Of a DNA stretch of 64,000 bases, positions 8,537 through 18,159 are shown piece by piece. The notes under the pieces were generated by a model. The model was given only the letters and a program-made list of their open reading frames with translations, was not told where the DNA came from and did no database searches. Positions within the stretch are counted from its first letter, which is position 1. Each line of letters opens with the position of its first letter. Origin of the DNA: Rhodopseudomonas palustris (GTDB lineage: Bacteria > Pseudomonadota > Alphaproteobacteria > Rhizobiales > Xanthobacteraceae); NCBI RefSeq assembly GCF_003226555.1, contig NZ_QKQS01000006.1:467861-531860 (forward strand), in the 5' to 3' direction. A program made the translations under genes and the position numbers.

Positions 8537-10387
8537 TTACCGAACCCGCCGCTTGACGTCGCGCACCGCGCCGTTGGCGGCGCTGGTGGTCAGCATCGCA
8601 TAGGCCTGCAGCGCCGCCGAGACCTTGCGCTTGCGGTCCTTCGGCGTCCAGGCGGCATCACCGCGCGCCCGCTCTTCTTCACCGCGCTTGGCGAGTTCGG
8701 CGTCGGAGACGTCGAGCGAGATGGTGCGGTTCGGGATGTCGATCGAGATCCGGTCGCCGTCACGCACCAGCCCGATCAGGCCGCCTTCCGCCGCTTCCGG
8801 CGAGACGTGGCCGATCGACAGCCCCGAGGTGCCGCCGGAGAAGCGGCCGTCGGTGATCAGCGCGCAGGCTTTGCCGAGGCCCTTCGATTTCAGGTAGCTG
8901 GTCGGATACAGCATCTCCTGCATGCCGGGGCCGCCGCGCGGTCCTTCGTAGCGGATCACGACGACGTCGCCGGCGACGATCTTGTTGGTCAGGATCGCCG
9001 ACACCGCATCGTCCTGGCTCTCGAACACCTTCGCGGGCCCCGAGAAGACTAGGACCGAGGCGTCGACGCCCGCCGTCTTCACGATGGAGCCGTCCAGCGC
9101 GATGTTGCCGTACAGCACCGCGAGGCCGCCGTCCTTGCTGAACGCATGCGCCGCATCGCGGATCACGCCCTTCTCACGGTCGAGATCGAGCTCGTCGTAG
9201 CGGCGCTCCTGGCTGAACGCCGTCTGCGACGGCACGCCGCCGGGCCCCGCACGGAAGAAGGTGCGGACGCTCTCGCTGTTGCTCTGGCGGATATCCCAGC
9301 GCGCCAACGCAGCGCCAAGCGTTTCGGCATGCACGGTGGTGCAGGACGTATCCAGCAGCCCGGCGCGATCCAGTTCACCCAGAATCGCCATGATGCCGCC
9401 GGCGCGATGCACGTCCTCCATGTGGACGTCGGACACCGACGGCGCGATCTTGCTGAGGCAGGGCACGCGGCGCGACAGCCGGTCGATGTCCTTCATCGAG
9501 AAGTCGAGCTCGGCCTCGCGCGCCGCGGCGAGCAGATGCAGCACGGTGTTGGTCGAACCGCCCATCGCGATGTCGAGCGTCATCGCATTCTCGAACGCCT
9601 TGAAGCTGGCGATGCTCCGTGGCAGCACCGAGGCGTCGTCGCCTTCGTAGTAGCGCCGCGCCAGATCGACGATGGTGTGGCCGGCCTCGACGAACAGCCG
9701 CTTGCGATCGGCGTGGGTGGCGAGCACCGAGCCGTTGCCCGGCAGCGACAGGCCGAGTGCCTCGGTGAGGCAGTTCATCGAATTCGCCGTGAACATGCCG
9801 GAGCACGAGCCGCAGGTCGGACAGGCCGATTGCTCCATCGCCTGCACTTCGGAGTCCGACATGCTGCTGTCGGCGGCGGCGACCATCGCGTCGATCAGGT
9901 CGACGGCGTGGGTCTTGCCCTTCAGCACCACCTTGCCGGCTTCCATCGGGCCGCCGGAGACGAACACGGCCGGGATGTTCAGCCGCATCGCCGCCATCAG
10001 CATGCCGGGCGTGATCTTGTCGCAGTTGGAGATGCACACCATCGCGTCGGCGCAATGTGCATTGACCATGTATTCGACGCTGTCGGCGATCAGCTCGCGC
10101 GAAGGCAGCGAGTACAGCATGCCGTCGTGGCCCATCGCGATGCCGTCGTCGACCGCGATGGTGTTGAACTCCTTGGCGACGCCGCCGGCCGCTTCGATCT
10201 CGCGCGCGACGAGCTGGCCGAGATCCTTGAGATGGACATGGCCAGGCACGAACTGAGTGAACGAGTTGACGACTGCGATAATCGGCTTGCCGAAGTCGGA
10301 ATCCTTCATGCCGGTGGCGCGCCACAGGCCGCGTGCGCCGGCCATATTGCGGCCGTGGGTCGTCGTTCTCGATCGATAAGCAGGCAT
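8537..10387 (-). CDS. ilvD: Dihydroxy-acid dehydratase
   Basis: A 616-residue Fe-S enzyme of valine, leucine and isoleucine synthesis that dehydrates 2,3-dihydroxy acids to 2-oxo acids. Cluster and metal ligands are visible in [12 protein letters not shown] (about 122-133) and [18 protein letters not shown] (about 194-211). [19 protein letters not shown] near the C-terminus is the substrate-binding block. Length and motifs match the longer E. coli-type IlvD. It stands alone here with no other ilv gene and is divergent from the COG0523 GTPase. Confidence 0.97.
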   Translation of the reverse strand: MPAYRSRTTTHGRNMAGARGLWRATGMKDSDFGKPIIAVVNSFTQFVPGHVHLKDLGQLVAREIEAAGGVAKEFNTIAVDDGIAMGHDGMLYSLPSRELIADSVEYMVNAHCADAMVCISNCDKITPGMLMAAMRLNIPAVFVSGGPMEAGKVVLKGKTHAVDLIDAMVAAADSSMSDSEVQAMEQSACPTCGSCSGMFTANSMNCLTEALGLSLPGNGSVLATHADRKRLFVEAGHTIVDLARRYYEGDDASVLPRSIASFKAFENAMTLDIAMGGSTNTVLHLLAAAREAELDFSMKDIDRLSRRVPCLSKIAPSVSDVHMEDVHRAGGIMAILGELDRAGLLDTSCTTVHAETLGAALARWDIRQSNSESVRTFFRAGPGGVPSQTAFSQERRYDELDLDREKGVIRDAAHAFSKDGGLAVLYGNIALDGSIVKTAGVDASVLVFSGPAKVFESQDDAVSAILTNKIVAGDVVVIRYEGPRGGPGMQEMLYPTSYLKSKGLGKACALITDGRFSGGTSGLSIGHVSPEAAEGGLIGLVRDGDRISIDIPNRTISLDVSDAELAKRGEEERARGDAAWTPKDRKRKVSAALQAYAMLTTSAANGAVRDVKRRVR

Positions 10388-10718
10388 TGAACTGTTCCGT
10401 GAAAAATGTCCGTCGCCGGGAAAGCGCGCCGGCGGCCGAAAACAGGCTTCAGTGAGGGGCGCGCCGAAGCAAAGCGACCATCGTTACAGCCTTACTGCAG
10501 AACTCGCGGCCTCTCAATGGCCGCTGGGCGCGCAGTCGGATGCCGCACGCGCACCGACTCGGCCGATTTGGCCGCCTGCCGGGACTTCCATCCGGCGCGC
10601 ACGATCAATTGAACTGCGGCGGCGTGGTCAGCGTCTCGATTGCTTGCTTGGAAAGCATGTAACGTTATAACGTTTCAAAAACAACCCTCCCTTACCAGCA
10701 ACGAAGGCTTCGTCCGCC
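10388..10718. other. Intergenic region between ilvD and the COG0523 GTPase gene
   Basis: A 331-base divergent promoter region. Small open frames exist inside it (for example 10406-10612) but they show no recognisable protein pattern and no good ribosome site. The one clear signal is a perfect 14-base palindrome at 10661-10674. The ilvD promoter should also lie here but I could not identify it. Confidence 0.6.
10658..10677. promoter_or_regulatory. Zur-like operator palindrome
   Basis: AACGTTATAACGTT (10661-10674) is a perfect palindrome, flanked by TGT and TCA so that pairing extends at two of the next three positions. AT-centred GTTATAAC elements are typical of zinc uptake regulator (Zur) boxes in proteobacteria. 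It lies about 45 bases before the COG0523 GTPase start, where a repressor would block transcription. Assignment to Zur is inference from motif and downstream gene. Confidence 0.6.
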
Positions 10719-11927
10719 ATGGATCACCCCCTGCTCCCGGTCACCGTCCTGTCCGGCTTCCTCGGCGCCGGAAAGACTACCCTGCTCAACCGAATGCTCG
10801 CCAACCGCGAAGGTCGGCGGATCGCCGTGATCGTCAACGACATGAGCGAAGTGAACATCGATGCCGAACTGGTGCGGCAAGATGGCGGGCTGACACGATC
10901 CGAGGAGTCGCTGGTCGAGATGACCAATGGCTGCATCTGCTGCACGCTGCGGGAGGATCTGCTGGTCGAGGTCCGCAAGCTCGCCGAGAGCGGCCGGTTC
11001 GACGCGCTGGTGATCGAATCCACCGGGATTGCCGAGCCGCTGCCGGTCGCGGCCACGTTCGAATTCCGCGACGAGAACGGCGACAGCCTCTCGGACATTG
11101 CCCGACTCGACACCATGGTGACGGTGGTGGACACCGCCAGCCTGCTGGCGAACTACTCCAGCCAGGAATTCCTGCGCGATCGCGGCGAGGTCGCCGGCGA
11201 CGACGACGAGCGCACGCTGGTCGATCTTTTAGTCGAGCAGATCGAATTCGCCGACGTCATCGTGCTCAACAAGGTCTCGGCGACCTCGCCGAGCCGGCGC
11301 GAGACCGCGCGGTCGATCGTGCGGGCGCTGAACTCAGACGCGAAGATCATCGAGGCAGATTTCGCCGACGTGCCCCTATCGTCGGTGATGCACACCGGGC
11401 TGTTCGATTTCGAACGCGCGCATCAGCATCCGCTGTGGTTCAAGGAGCTGAACGGCTTCTCCGATCATGTCCCGGAAACCGAAGAATACGGCATCCGCTC
11501 GTTCGTCTATCGCGCGCGGCGGCCGTTCCATCCGCTGCGCTTCCAGTCGTTCTGCAACCGGAGCTGGCCGGGCGTCGTTCGAGCCAAAGGCTTCTTCTGG
11601 CTGGCGACGCGGCCGCAGCACGTCGGCGAGATTGCGCAGGCTGGCGCCATGGTACGCACCTCCAAGCGCGGCCTGTGGTGGTCGGCGGTGCCGAAGACGC
11701 GCTGGCCGGACAACGCCGACTGGCACGAGGCGATGAAGCCGTATTTCGATCCCGTCTGGGGCGATCGCCGCCAGGAGATCGTGTTCATCGGCACCAGCGA
11801 AATGGACGAAGCCGCGCTGCGCCGACAGCTCGATCTGTGCCTCGTCGGCGACGAGAAGCAGTTCACGCCTGACGCGTGGCGGCAACTCCCAGATCCGTTC
11901 CCGAACTGGACCGCCGCCCAGGCCTGA
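10719..11927 (+). CDS. COG0523 (CobW/ZigA-like) GTP-binding metallochaperone
   Basis: A 402-residue G3E P-loop GTPase. Walker A is [12 protein letters not shown] (about 11-22), the COG0523 metal motif CxCC occurs in [11 protein letters not shown] (about 69-79), [13 protein letters not shown] follows, and the guanine-specificity motif is NKVSA. The C-terminal CobW_C domain begins near residue 255. The Zur-like palindrome upstream fits the subfamily induced by zinc starvation (ZigA-like), which hands zinc to client enzymes. Cobalamin synthesis is less likely because no cob gene is nearby. Confidence 0.9.
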   Translation: MDHPLLPVTVLSGFLGAGKTTLLNRMLANREGRRIAVIVNDMSEVNIDAELVRQDGGLTRSEESLVEMTNGCICCTLREDLLVEVRKLAESGRFDALVIESTGIAEPLPVAATFEFRDENGDSLSDIARLDTMVTVVDTASLLANYSSQEFLRDRGEVAGDDDERTLVDLLVEQIEFADVIVLNKVSATSPSRRETARSIVRALNSDAKIIEADFADVPLSSVMHTGLFDFERAHQHPLWFKELNGFSDHVPETEEYGIRSFVYRARRPFHPLRFQSFCNRSWPGVVRAKGFFWLATRPQHVGEIAQAGAMVRTSKRGLWWSAVPKTRWPDNADWHEAMKPYFDPVWGDRRQEIVFIGTSEMDEAALRRQLDLCLVGDEKQFTPDAWRQLPDPFPNWTAAQA

Positions 11928-12125
11928 TATGCTACGCTTGCCGCCACTGGCGGCGAGCGGCACCACACCGCTCTGGCAACCGGCGGACTCGAATTCCGAA
12001 ACGAGTGCCGGCCGCGAGAGGCGGCCGAACGGTCTGGAACTTCCATCGTCGGTCACGCTTTGACCTCGGTTCCCGAGGGCGGCACGCGATCCTGCGCCCG
12101 CCGTCGCCCGAACCGAGGGCCGCCG

Positions 12126-13001
12126 ATGGCATCAGCAAAGCAACACCACTCCGACCAATCATCGAATCAGGTCACCGCCGAGACGGCCCCCAACCATGCG
12201 CCGATCTCCGAGCGCGAGGTCGAGGATGTCGAGGCGCGATCGACCCCACGAACGCCGGTGATCTACGAGATCGTGCGCCGGCTCGGCGAAGAGGAGATGG
12301 CACGGCCGGTGGTGTCGCTGTGGTGGTCCGGGCTCGCGGCCGGCCTGTCGATCAGCTTCTCGCTACTCGCGCAGGCGGTCCTGCAGCAGCATCTGGAACC
12401 GACCGGCTGGCGGCCATTAGTCACCAGTCTCGGCTACTCGATCGGCTTTCTGATCGTGGTGCTGGCGCGCCAGCAGCTGTTCACCGAAAACACCATCACG
12501 GTGGTGCTGCCGGTGATGGCGAATTGGTCGCTCGGCACGCTCGGCCGCGCGGCGCGATTATGGGCGGTCGTCCTGGCGGCGAATTTCGCCGGCACGCTGT
12601 TCGCCGCGGCGTTCTGCAGCTTCACACCCGCGATCGAACCTGATCTGAAACAGCAAATGCTCGAGATCAGCCGACACGTGATCGAACATGGCTGGTTCGT
12701 CTCCGTGCTCAAGGCGATCCCTGCCGGCTTCCTGATCGCCGCGATGGTGTGGCTGCTGCCGAGCGCCGAAGGCAGCCAGGCCTGGATCATCGTGGTGATG
12801 ACCTGGCTGATCTCGGCCGGCGGCTTCCTCCACATCGTCGCCGGGAGCACGGAGGCGTTCATGCTGATGTGGGACGGCTCGGCGAGCGTCACGGAGGTGT
12901 TCGGCGGCTTCGTCGCGCCGGTGCTGATCGGCAACCTGATCGGCGGCACCGCATTGTTCGCGCTCCTGACGTACGCGCAGGTGATGAAGGAGATGGAGTG
13001 A
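12126..13001 (+). CDS. Formate/nitrite transporter (FNT) family protein, YfdC-like
   Basis: A 291-residue inner-membrane protein with a hydrophilic N-terminal tail of about 60 residues followed by six hydrophobic segments. ARQQLFTENTITVVLPVM (about 120), the LWAVVLAANFAGTLFAA segment and WLISAGGFLHIVAGSTEAF fit the YfdC branch of the FNT channel family. I chose ATG 12126; a TTG at 12060 would add 22 residues rich in Arg and Pro. It converges with norD. A role in nitrite transport next to denitrification genes is tempting but not shown. Confidence 0.85.
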   Translation: MASAKQHHSDQSSNQVTAETAPNHAPISEREVEDVEARSTPRTPVIYEIVRRLGEEEMARPVVSLWWSGLAAGLSISFSLLAQAVLQQHLEPTGWRPLVTSLGYSIGFLIVVLARQQLFTENTITVVLPVMANWSLGTLGRAARLWAVVLAANFAGTLFAAAFCSFTPAIEPDLKQQMLEISRHVIEHGWFVSVLKAIPAGFLIAAMVWLLPSAEGSQAWIIVVMTWLISAGGFLHIVAGSTEAFMLMWDGSASVTEVFGGFVAPVLIGNLIGGTALFALLTYAQVMKEME

Positions 13002-13015
13002 GCCGCCGCGACCGG

Positions 13016-14926
13016 TCACCCCATCAGATTGCGGTAGATGCCGGGCAGCGTGGCGGGCAGCCGGCCGATGTGGCCGACGATGGCGTAGCCGGCGCGGCCG
13101 AACAGCGTCGGGAAATATGCCTGCGCATCGACATCGATGGTGACGCCGAACACCGCGATGCCGCTGCGACGCGCCTCCTGCACCGCCCTGCGACTGTCCT
13201 TGAGCGCGAACCGGCCCTCGTAGTGATCGACGTCGTTGGGCTTGCCGTCGGTCAGCACCAGCAGCAGCTTCTTGCGCTGTGGCTGCTTGGCCAGCTCCGC
13301 GCTGGCATGGCGTAGCGCCGCGCCGATCCTGGTGTAGTAGCCGGGCTTCAGCGCGGCGATCCTCCGCTCGACCAGCGGACTCATGCTCTCGTTAAAGCGC
13401 TTCACCGTCTCGACCCGCACCCAATCCCGGCGCCGCGACGTGAAGGTCAGGATGCTGTGCTGATCGCCGCACGCCTCGATGCCGTGTGCCAGCACCGTCA
13501 ACGCCTCCTTCTCGACGTCGAGCACGCGTCGGTTGTCGATCCAGGCATCGGTCGACAGCGACACGTCGACCAGCAGCGTCACCGCTAGATCGCGCGCCTG
13601 CGGCCGCGCCGCAAGGTGATAACGATCCGAGCCACCGTCGCCGGCGGCGATCTCGCAGCGCGAGCGCACCAGGGCGTCGAGATCGAGATCATGACCGTCG
13701 GCTTGCGCCCGCAGCACCTCGTGCCGCGGCCGCAACGCTTCGAACTGACGCCGCACCCGCTTGACCAGCGCCCGTGTCGCCTCGCCGCATTGCCACGCCT
13801 CGCCCTGTTCCGGCGCCTCCTGCGCCAAAACGCGGCAATGATCCGCAAGGTAGGCGCCGCGCTTGTAATCCCATTCCGGATACAGCGTGCCGGCGGTGAG
13901 CCGGCTGTGCTCGATCGCCTGCGGCGGCAGATCGAGATCGAAGTGGAATTTGCTCGCGGGCTTCTTGGTCGATTTGCCGATGGTGATCTCGTCGAGATCG
14001 TCGGCCGCCTTGTCGGCGTGCTCGTCGTCGTCCTCGTCGGTCGGCCGATCGACATTGACCACCTCGGCCATCGCCAGGATCTTCTCGAAGCGGTTGAGCG
14101 CCAGCGGATCGCGCTTCGGCCCATCGTCCGCCTTCCGATTCGCCGCCTTGCGCCGTGGCTTCGAACATGACTTGGACGCCGCCTCGTCGGTTTCGTCGGG
14201 ATCGCTGGCAGGAGCCTCGACTTCGCGGCTCCAGACTTCGCCCCACAACGGGCACGGCAGGAACGGCTGATAGCCCGGCGGTGACCGGGCCGAGATCTCG
14301 CCATCGGTGACGATCATCCGCCACAGCTCGGGGTCAGGCGTGACTTCCGCGCCGAGCAGTGCCTGGATCGCGGTTTCGAGACCGCTCTCCATCCGCGGCA
14401 AGGCCCGCCGCGGCCTTGCCGCCGCCGTTGCGGCCGCAAGGCGATGATAGGAGCAGCAAAGCCCGGGATAAGTCACCAGCACCTGCTGCGTCGTAGTATG
14501 CGCACGTCGCAATAGCAGGACATCGCGCCGCAGCGGATCGGCTTCCTGCACGCTGTCGGTCGGCGTCACCGCGAACCAAGCGGCAAGCCAGCGATACAGC
14601 GCCCGATTGAGCGCAACATCGGCGAACAGCGCGATCCGGTCAGGCAGAAACAACGTCGCGTCGTCGCGGCCGGGCTGCATCAGCCGCTCCTCGCCGAGCC
14701 CGATCCGCTGCCGCCAGCCGAGCCGGTGCCCAGACGTGCGTGCGCTGCTGCCGGCGAGCTGCACCGCCGTCTCGCCGCCGAGCCCGCGATAGATCACGCC
14801 GAGCGCGCCGCGGCAGTCGTTCAGCGTCGCCGCGTGTTCCGGATGCTCCGGATAGCTCGCGGCGCGCCCGACCATGCGGTGCCAGGCACGGCCGACGGTC
14901 TCTTCGAGTTCGAGGAAGTCGAGCAT
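13016..14926 (-). CDS. norD: Nitric oxide reductase activation protein NorD
   Basis: A 636-residue protein with a C-terminal von Willebrand A domain. The MIDAS motif appears as LLVDVSLSTDAW and a later LVLTDGKPND (near residue 565). NorD works with the MoxR-type ATPase NorQ in maturation of the NorBC complex, probably for insertion of the non-haem iron. The start at 14926 (MLDFLELEETVGRAW) has GGAG upstream; the longer frame to 14959 would begin inside the palindromic repeat. An acidic, low-complexity linker (DEDDDEHADKAADD) lies near residue 300. Confidence 0.93.
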   Translation of the reverse strand: MLDFLELEETVGRAWHRMVGRAASYPEHPEHAATLNDCRGALGVIYRGLGGETAVQLAGSSARTSGHRLGWRQRIGLGEERLMQPGRDDATLFLPDRIALFADVALNRALYRWLAAWFAVTPTDSVQEADPLRRDVLLLRRAHTTTQQVLVTYPGLCCSYHRLAAATAAARPRRALPRMESGLETAIQALLGAEVTPDPELWRMIVTDGEISARSPPGYQPFLPCPLWGEVWSREVEAPASDPDETDEAASKSCSKPRRKAANRKADDGPKRDPLALNRFEKILAMAEVVNVDRPTDEDDDEHADKAADDLDEITIGKSTKKPASKFHFDLDLPPQAIEHSRLTAGTLYPEWDYKRGAYLADHCRVLAQEAPEQGEAWQCGEATRALVKRVRRQFEALRPRHEVLRAQADGHDLDLDALVRSRCEIAAGDGGSDRYHLAARPQARDLAVTLLVDVSLSTDAWIDNRRVLDVEKEALTVLAHGIEACGDQHSILTFTSRRRDWVRVETVKRFNESMSPLVERRIAALKPGYYTRIGAALRHASAELAKQPQRKKLLLVLTDGKPNDVDHYEGRFALKDSRRAVQEARRSGIAVFGVTIDVDAQAYFPTLFGRAGYAIVGHIGRLPATLPGIYRNLMG

Positions 14927-14954
14927 GGCGTCTGCTCCAGCGAAATCCCAGGAT

Positions 14955-15050
14955 GTCATTCCGGGGCGCGAGCAGTTCGCGAACCCGGAATCCGGAAGTT
15001 GTTATCGAGAGAGACTCCGGGTTCGCCGCTGCGCGGCGCCCCGGAACGAC
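14955..15050. repeat. Dispersed palindromic repeat, family A, copy 2, inside the nor operon
   Basis: Starts GTCATTCCGGGGCGCG and ends GGCGCCCCGGAACGAC, with inner arms GCGAACCCGGAATCC and GACTCCGGGTTCGC. It fills the 141-base gap between norQ and norD, which are otherwise collinear, so it would be transcribed as a long hairpin within the operon mRNA. Confidence 0.85.
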
Positions 15051-15067
15051 GGCATTGAGGGATCAGT

Positions 15068-15880
15068 TCACCCGATCACCGCGCCGGCGACTTCGATCAG
15101 CGCGGCTTTCACATCCGGATCGTCGGTCAGCGGTTCGATCAGCCCGGCGAGCACGGCGTCGCGCACCGAGAGTCCTTCGCTGATCAGACTGGCGCAATAC
15201 ACCAGCAGCCGAGTCGAGACGCCTTCCTCGAGATCATGGCCCTTGAGCTTGCGCAGCCGGCCGGCCAGCGCGACGAGCGGCGCGACGCGCTCGCTCGGCA
15301 GGCCGCTCTCGGCGGCCACCACCGCGATCTCCTGCTCGGGCGCGAGGAAGCCGAACTCGATGGCGGCGAAACGTTGCCGCGTCGAGGGCTTCAGGGCTTT
15401 GAGCAGGCTCTGGTAGCCGGGGTTGTAGGACACCACGAGCATGAAGTGCGGCGGCGCCTGCAGTTCCTCGCCGGTGCGCTCCAGCGGCAGCACGCGGCGA
15501 TCGTCCGCCAGCGGATGCAGCACCACTGCGACGTCCTTGCGGGCCTCCACCACCTCGTCGAGATAACAGATGCCGCCTTCTCGCACCGCGCGGGTCAGCG
15601 GACCATCGACCCACACCGTCTCGCCGCCCTTCAGCAGGTAGCGACCGGTGAGATCCGCCGCGGTGAGATCGTCGTGGCAGGACACGGTGAACAGCGGCAG
15701 GCCGAGCCGCGCCGCCATATGGGCGACGAAACGCGTCTTGCCGCAGCCGGTCGGCCCCTTCAGCAGCAGCGGCACCCGCCGCTTCCAGGCGTGTTCGAAC
15801 AGCGCGCATTCGTTGCCGGCAGGCGTGTAAGGCGGCGGAGCGGGCAGCGTCGCATCGATGGCGTGCAGAGCGGGCTTCAT
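15068..15880 (-). CDS. norQ: Nitric oxide reductase activation ATPase NorQ (MoxR-type AAA+)
   Basis: A 270-residue AAA+ ATPase. Walker A is LLKGPTGCGKTRFV (about 38-51), Walker B is GICYLDEVVEARKDV (about 104-118), and sensor-1 FMLVVSYNPGYQ is followed by RFAAIEFG. Start ATG 15880 has GGAG seven bases upstream; the same frame stays open to 16813 antisense to norB, but that extension is spurious. NorQ and NorD form the chaperone pair needed for active NorBC. It follows norB by 56 bases on the same strand. Confidence 0.94.
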   Translation of the reverse strand: MKPALHAIDATLPAPPPYTPAGNECALFEHAWKRRVPLLLKGPTGCGKTRFVAHMAARLGLPLFTVSCHDDLTAADLTGRYLLKGGETVWVDGPLTRAVREGGICYLDEVVEARKDVAVVLHPLADDRRVLPLERTGEELQAPPHFMLVVSYNPGYQSLLKALKPSTRQRFAAIEFGFLAPEQEIAVVAAESGLPSERVAPLVALAGRLRKLKGHDLEEGVSTRLLVYCASLISEGLSVRDAVLAGLIEPLTDDPDVKAALIEVAGAVIG

Positions 15881-15936
15881 GGCGATCTCCGTGAATGGAA
15901 AGCGGCGGCCACGGATCGCCGTGGCCGCCAGGGGGC

Positions 15937-17283
15937 CTATTCGGCCGGTTGCAGGGCGCCAGTCAGCGTGGCCTGCTTGGTGCGTCCGGCGACGAGAATC
16001 GCCCAGACGAACATCAGCGCGGAGATCAGCACCGCGACGCCGGAGCCGAGCCGCACCCAGTAGAACAACGCGACCTGGTCCTGCACCTCCATGTAGTTCT
16101 GGCCGAGCACACGCTGCAGGTGCACCTGAATGATGCCGGCGAAGGTCAGCGCGAAGGTCATCACGCTCATCGCCGTGCACATCAGCCAGAAGCTGGCGAT
16201 CGACAGCGCCTGGTTGTAGGGCGCGCGGCCGCGGAGCTGCGGGATCGCGTAGGTCATCATCGCCAGGTTCAGCATCACATAGGCGCCGAAGAAGGCGAGA
16301 TGGCCGTGCGCCGCGGTGACCTGGGTGCCGTGGGTGTAGTAGTTCACGCTGGACAGCGTGTGCAGGAAGCCCCAGACGCCGGCGCCGAAGAACGCCATCA
16401 CCGAGCAGCCCACCGACCACAGCAGCGCGGCGCGGTTCTCGTGCTTGCGGCCGGCCTTCCAGGTCATCTGCACGGTGAACACCACCATGGTGAAGAACGG
16501 CGCGACTTCGAGGGTCGAGAACAGCGAGCCGATCCACTGCCAATAGCCCGGCGCGCCGATCCAATAATAATGGTGACCGGTGCCGAGAATGCCGGAGAAC
16601 AGCGCAAGGCCGATGATGACGTAGAGCCACTTCTCCACCACTTCGCGATCGATGCCGTTGAGCTTGATCATCAGAAACGCCAGCACCGACGCCATGATCA
16701 GCTCCCACACACCCTCGACCCAGAGGTGTACGACGTACCACCAATACATCTTGTCGAGCGCCAGATTGGCCGGATTGTAAAACGCGAAGAGGAAGAAGAT
16801 CGCCACACCCCACAGCCCGAACAGCAGGATGTTGGTGATCGTCGTCTTGCGCCCTTTCAGCACCGTCATGGTGATGTTGAACAGGAAGATCAGGCAGACC
16901 ACGACGATGCCGATCTTGATCACGAACGGCTGCTCGAGGAATTCGCGGCCCTCGTGATAGTGAAACAGGTAACCGACCACAGCGGCGCCGGCCGCGCCGA
17001 AGAACAGCCAGAACTGCAGCTTCGCCAGCAACGGGCTGAACAGCTCGTTCTCGGCCTCTTCGGGCACCAGATAATAGGCGCAGCCCATGAAGCCCATCAG
17101 CAGCCAGACGATCAGCGCGTTGGTGTGGATCATCCGGACGATGTTGAAGGGCAGCAGCTCCGACAGCGTGTTCGGCAGCACGTAGATGGTGCCGGCGAGC
17201 ACGCCGAACGACACCTGGGCGAGGAACAATGTCAGCGCGCCGTAGAAATACAGCAGCGCGACCTTTTGGGTTTGATATTTCAT
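15937..17283 (-). CDS. norB: Nitric oxide reductase catalytic subunit B
   Basis: A 448-residue, 12-helix member of the haem-copper oxidase superfamily that reduces two NO to N2O at a haem b3/non-haem iron centre. Visible family motifs are RMIHTNALIVWLLMGFMG (haem ligand His near residue 53), HLWVEGVWELIMASVLAF with the conserved Glu near 200, GTGHHYYWIG with the paired His, and HGHLAFFGAYVMLNLAM near 340. It has no cytochrome c domain, so it is the cNOR type that needs NorC. Start MKYQTQKVALLYF at 17283 matches the family N-terminus. Confidence 0.97.
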   Translation of the reverse strand: MKYQTQKVALLYFYGALTLFLAQVSFGVLAGTIYVLPNTLSELLPFNIVRMIHTNALIVWLLMGFMGCAYYLVPEEAENELFSPLLAKLQFWLFFGAAGAAVVGYLFHYHEGREFLEQPFVIKIGIVVVCLIFLFNITMTVLKGRKTTITNILLFGLWGVAIFFLFAFYNPANLALDKMYWWYVVHLWVEGVWELIMASVLAFLMIKLNGIDREVVEKWLYVIIGLALFSGILGTGHHYYWIGAPGYWQWIGSLFSTLEVAPFFTMVVFTVQMTWKAGRKHENRAALLWSVGCSVMAFFGAGVWGFLHTLSSVNYYTHGTQVTAAHGHLAFFGAYVMLNLAMMTYAIPQLRGRAPYNQALSIASFWLMCTAMSVMTFALTFAGIIQVHLQRVLGQNYMEVQDQVALFYWVRLGSGVAVLISALMFVWAILVAGRTKQATLTGALQPAE

Positions 17284-17320
17284 CACGAGGTCTTTCTGAT
17301 GCGGATGCGTGAAGGTCGGA

Positions 17321-17773
17321 TCAGCCGGCGTCGTTCGGCGGCCAGTGCTGGGTCTTGATCTTGCTGGTCCACTCCAGGAAGTCGGCGAGGTCACCCACCT
17401 CCTGATCGGTCAAATGGAACTGCGGCATCTGCCGCCGTCCCGGGACGCCGGACGGCTGCGACGCCATCCAGGACTTCAGCATCTCGCGGGCCTGAGCCGG
17501 ATCCTTGTCGCCGCCCCAGCGCACCCAGACATTGCTGAGTTCAGGAGCAAAGTACGCACCCTCGCCGAGCAGGGTGTGACAGTTGATGCAAGAGTTCTTT
17601 TCCCAGACGTGCTTGCCGCGGGCCACCGACGGGGTCAGCGTCGAGGCGTCGGTCGACTTGGTCGCGATGTAATAATGGCTGTGGGCGGTGAGCCCGACGA
17701 AGATCGCGAAGAAGAAGGCCGAGCCGCCGAAGAACACGTTGCGCGCGGCAGACTTGGTGAGGCGTTCAGCCAT
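17321..17773 (-). CDS. norC: Nitric oxide reductase cytochrome c subunit
   Basis: A 150-residue membrane-anchored cytochrome c. An uncleaved N-terminal membrane segment (NVFFGGSAFFFAIFVGLTAHS) is followed by a single haem-binding CINCH (about residue 61) and a distal Met in RRQMPQFHLTDQEVGDLADFL. It passes electrons to NorB. It starts at 17773 and has an FNR/NnrR-type site 86 bases upstream. The norB start lies 37 bases after its stop. Confidence 0.96.
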   Translation of the reverse strand: MAERLTKSAARNVFFGGSAFFFAIFVGLTAHSHYYIATKSTDASTLTPSVARGKHVWEKNSCINCHTLLGEGAYFAPELSNVWVRWGGDKDPAQAREMLKSWMASQPSGVPGRRQMPQFHLTDQEVGDLADFLEWTSKIKTQHWPPNDAG

Positions 17774-17859
17774 CACGTGATTCCTTTTTCGATGTGGGGA
17801 GGCGAAGGTGCGGCGCTGCAGCTTCGCCCGCGAAACTAATCGACCGGACCGCCGCAACT

Positions 17860-17873
17860 TTGTGCTAGCTCAA
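17860..17873. promoter_or_regulatory. FNR/NnrR-type site upstream of norC
   Basis: TTGTGCTAGCTCAA fits the TTG-N8-CAA layout of the Crp-FNR family; NO-responsive NnrR/Dnr regulators use variants without the FNR-specific A/T at position 4. Its centre is about 93 bases before the norC ATG, so a class-II promoter would start transcription near 17825 and leave a leader of about 52 bases. NnrR as the cognate regulator is inference; no such gene is in the window. Confidence 0.65.
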
Positions 17874-17885
17874 GGTTCGGAACGA

Positions 17886-18155
17886 TTAGCGAAGGGCCTG
17901 CACCAATGGCGAGGCGAGTGCTCCGCACGCCACCAGCGCGATCCAGCCGAACAACAGCGCCCGCCACGGCCCGGGCGCGCCGCGGAACCCGAAATAATCG
18001 AGCACGACCAGGCGGGCCTTCAGCACCGCGATGATCATCAGCACGGCGCCGCCGGCAAACGCTGCCGCGGCACCGCCGCTAAGTAGAACTCCGAGGATGG
18101 TGAGCAGCAGCAGAGCAATCGCGCTGCGATCCCGGCGCTGAGTGAACCGGATCAT
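17886..18155 (-). CDS. norF: NorF-like small membrane protein
   Basis: An 89-residue protein with three hydrophobic segments (ALLLLTILGVLLSGG, FAGGAVLMIIAVLKARLVVLDYF, RALLFGWIALVACGALA). The pattern resembles cytochrome c oxidase subunit IV-like NorF/CoxD proteins, which accompany NorE in denitrifiers and improve NO reductase function. It follows norE by 4 bases and precedes norC by 112 bases, so it belongs to a norEF unit just before norCBQD. Confidence 0.82.
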   Translation of the reverse strand: MIRFTQRRDRSAIALLLLTILGVLLSGGAAAAFAGGAVLMIIAVLKARLVVLDYFGFRGAPGPWRALLFGWIALVACGALASPLVQALR

Positions 18156-18159
18156 CGCG

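Noticed and set aside
10406-10612. Small ORF in the ilvD/COG0523 gap
   Set aside because: No recognisable pattern, Arg-rich shadow-type composition and no good ribosome site.
15881-16813. N-terminal extension of NorQ antisense to norB
   Set aside because: The open frame exists only because of high GC content. NorQ starts at 15880 with a ribosome site, and the extension overlaps norB in another frame.
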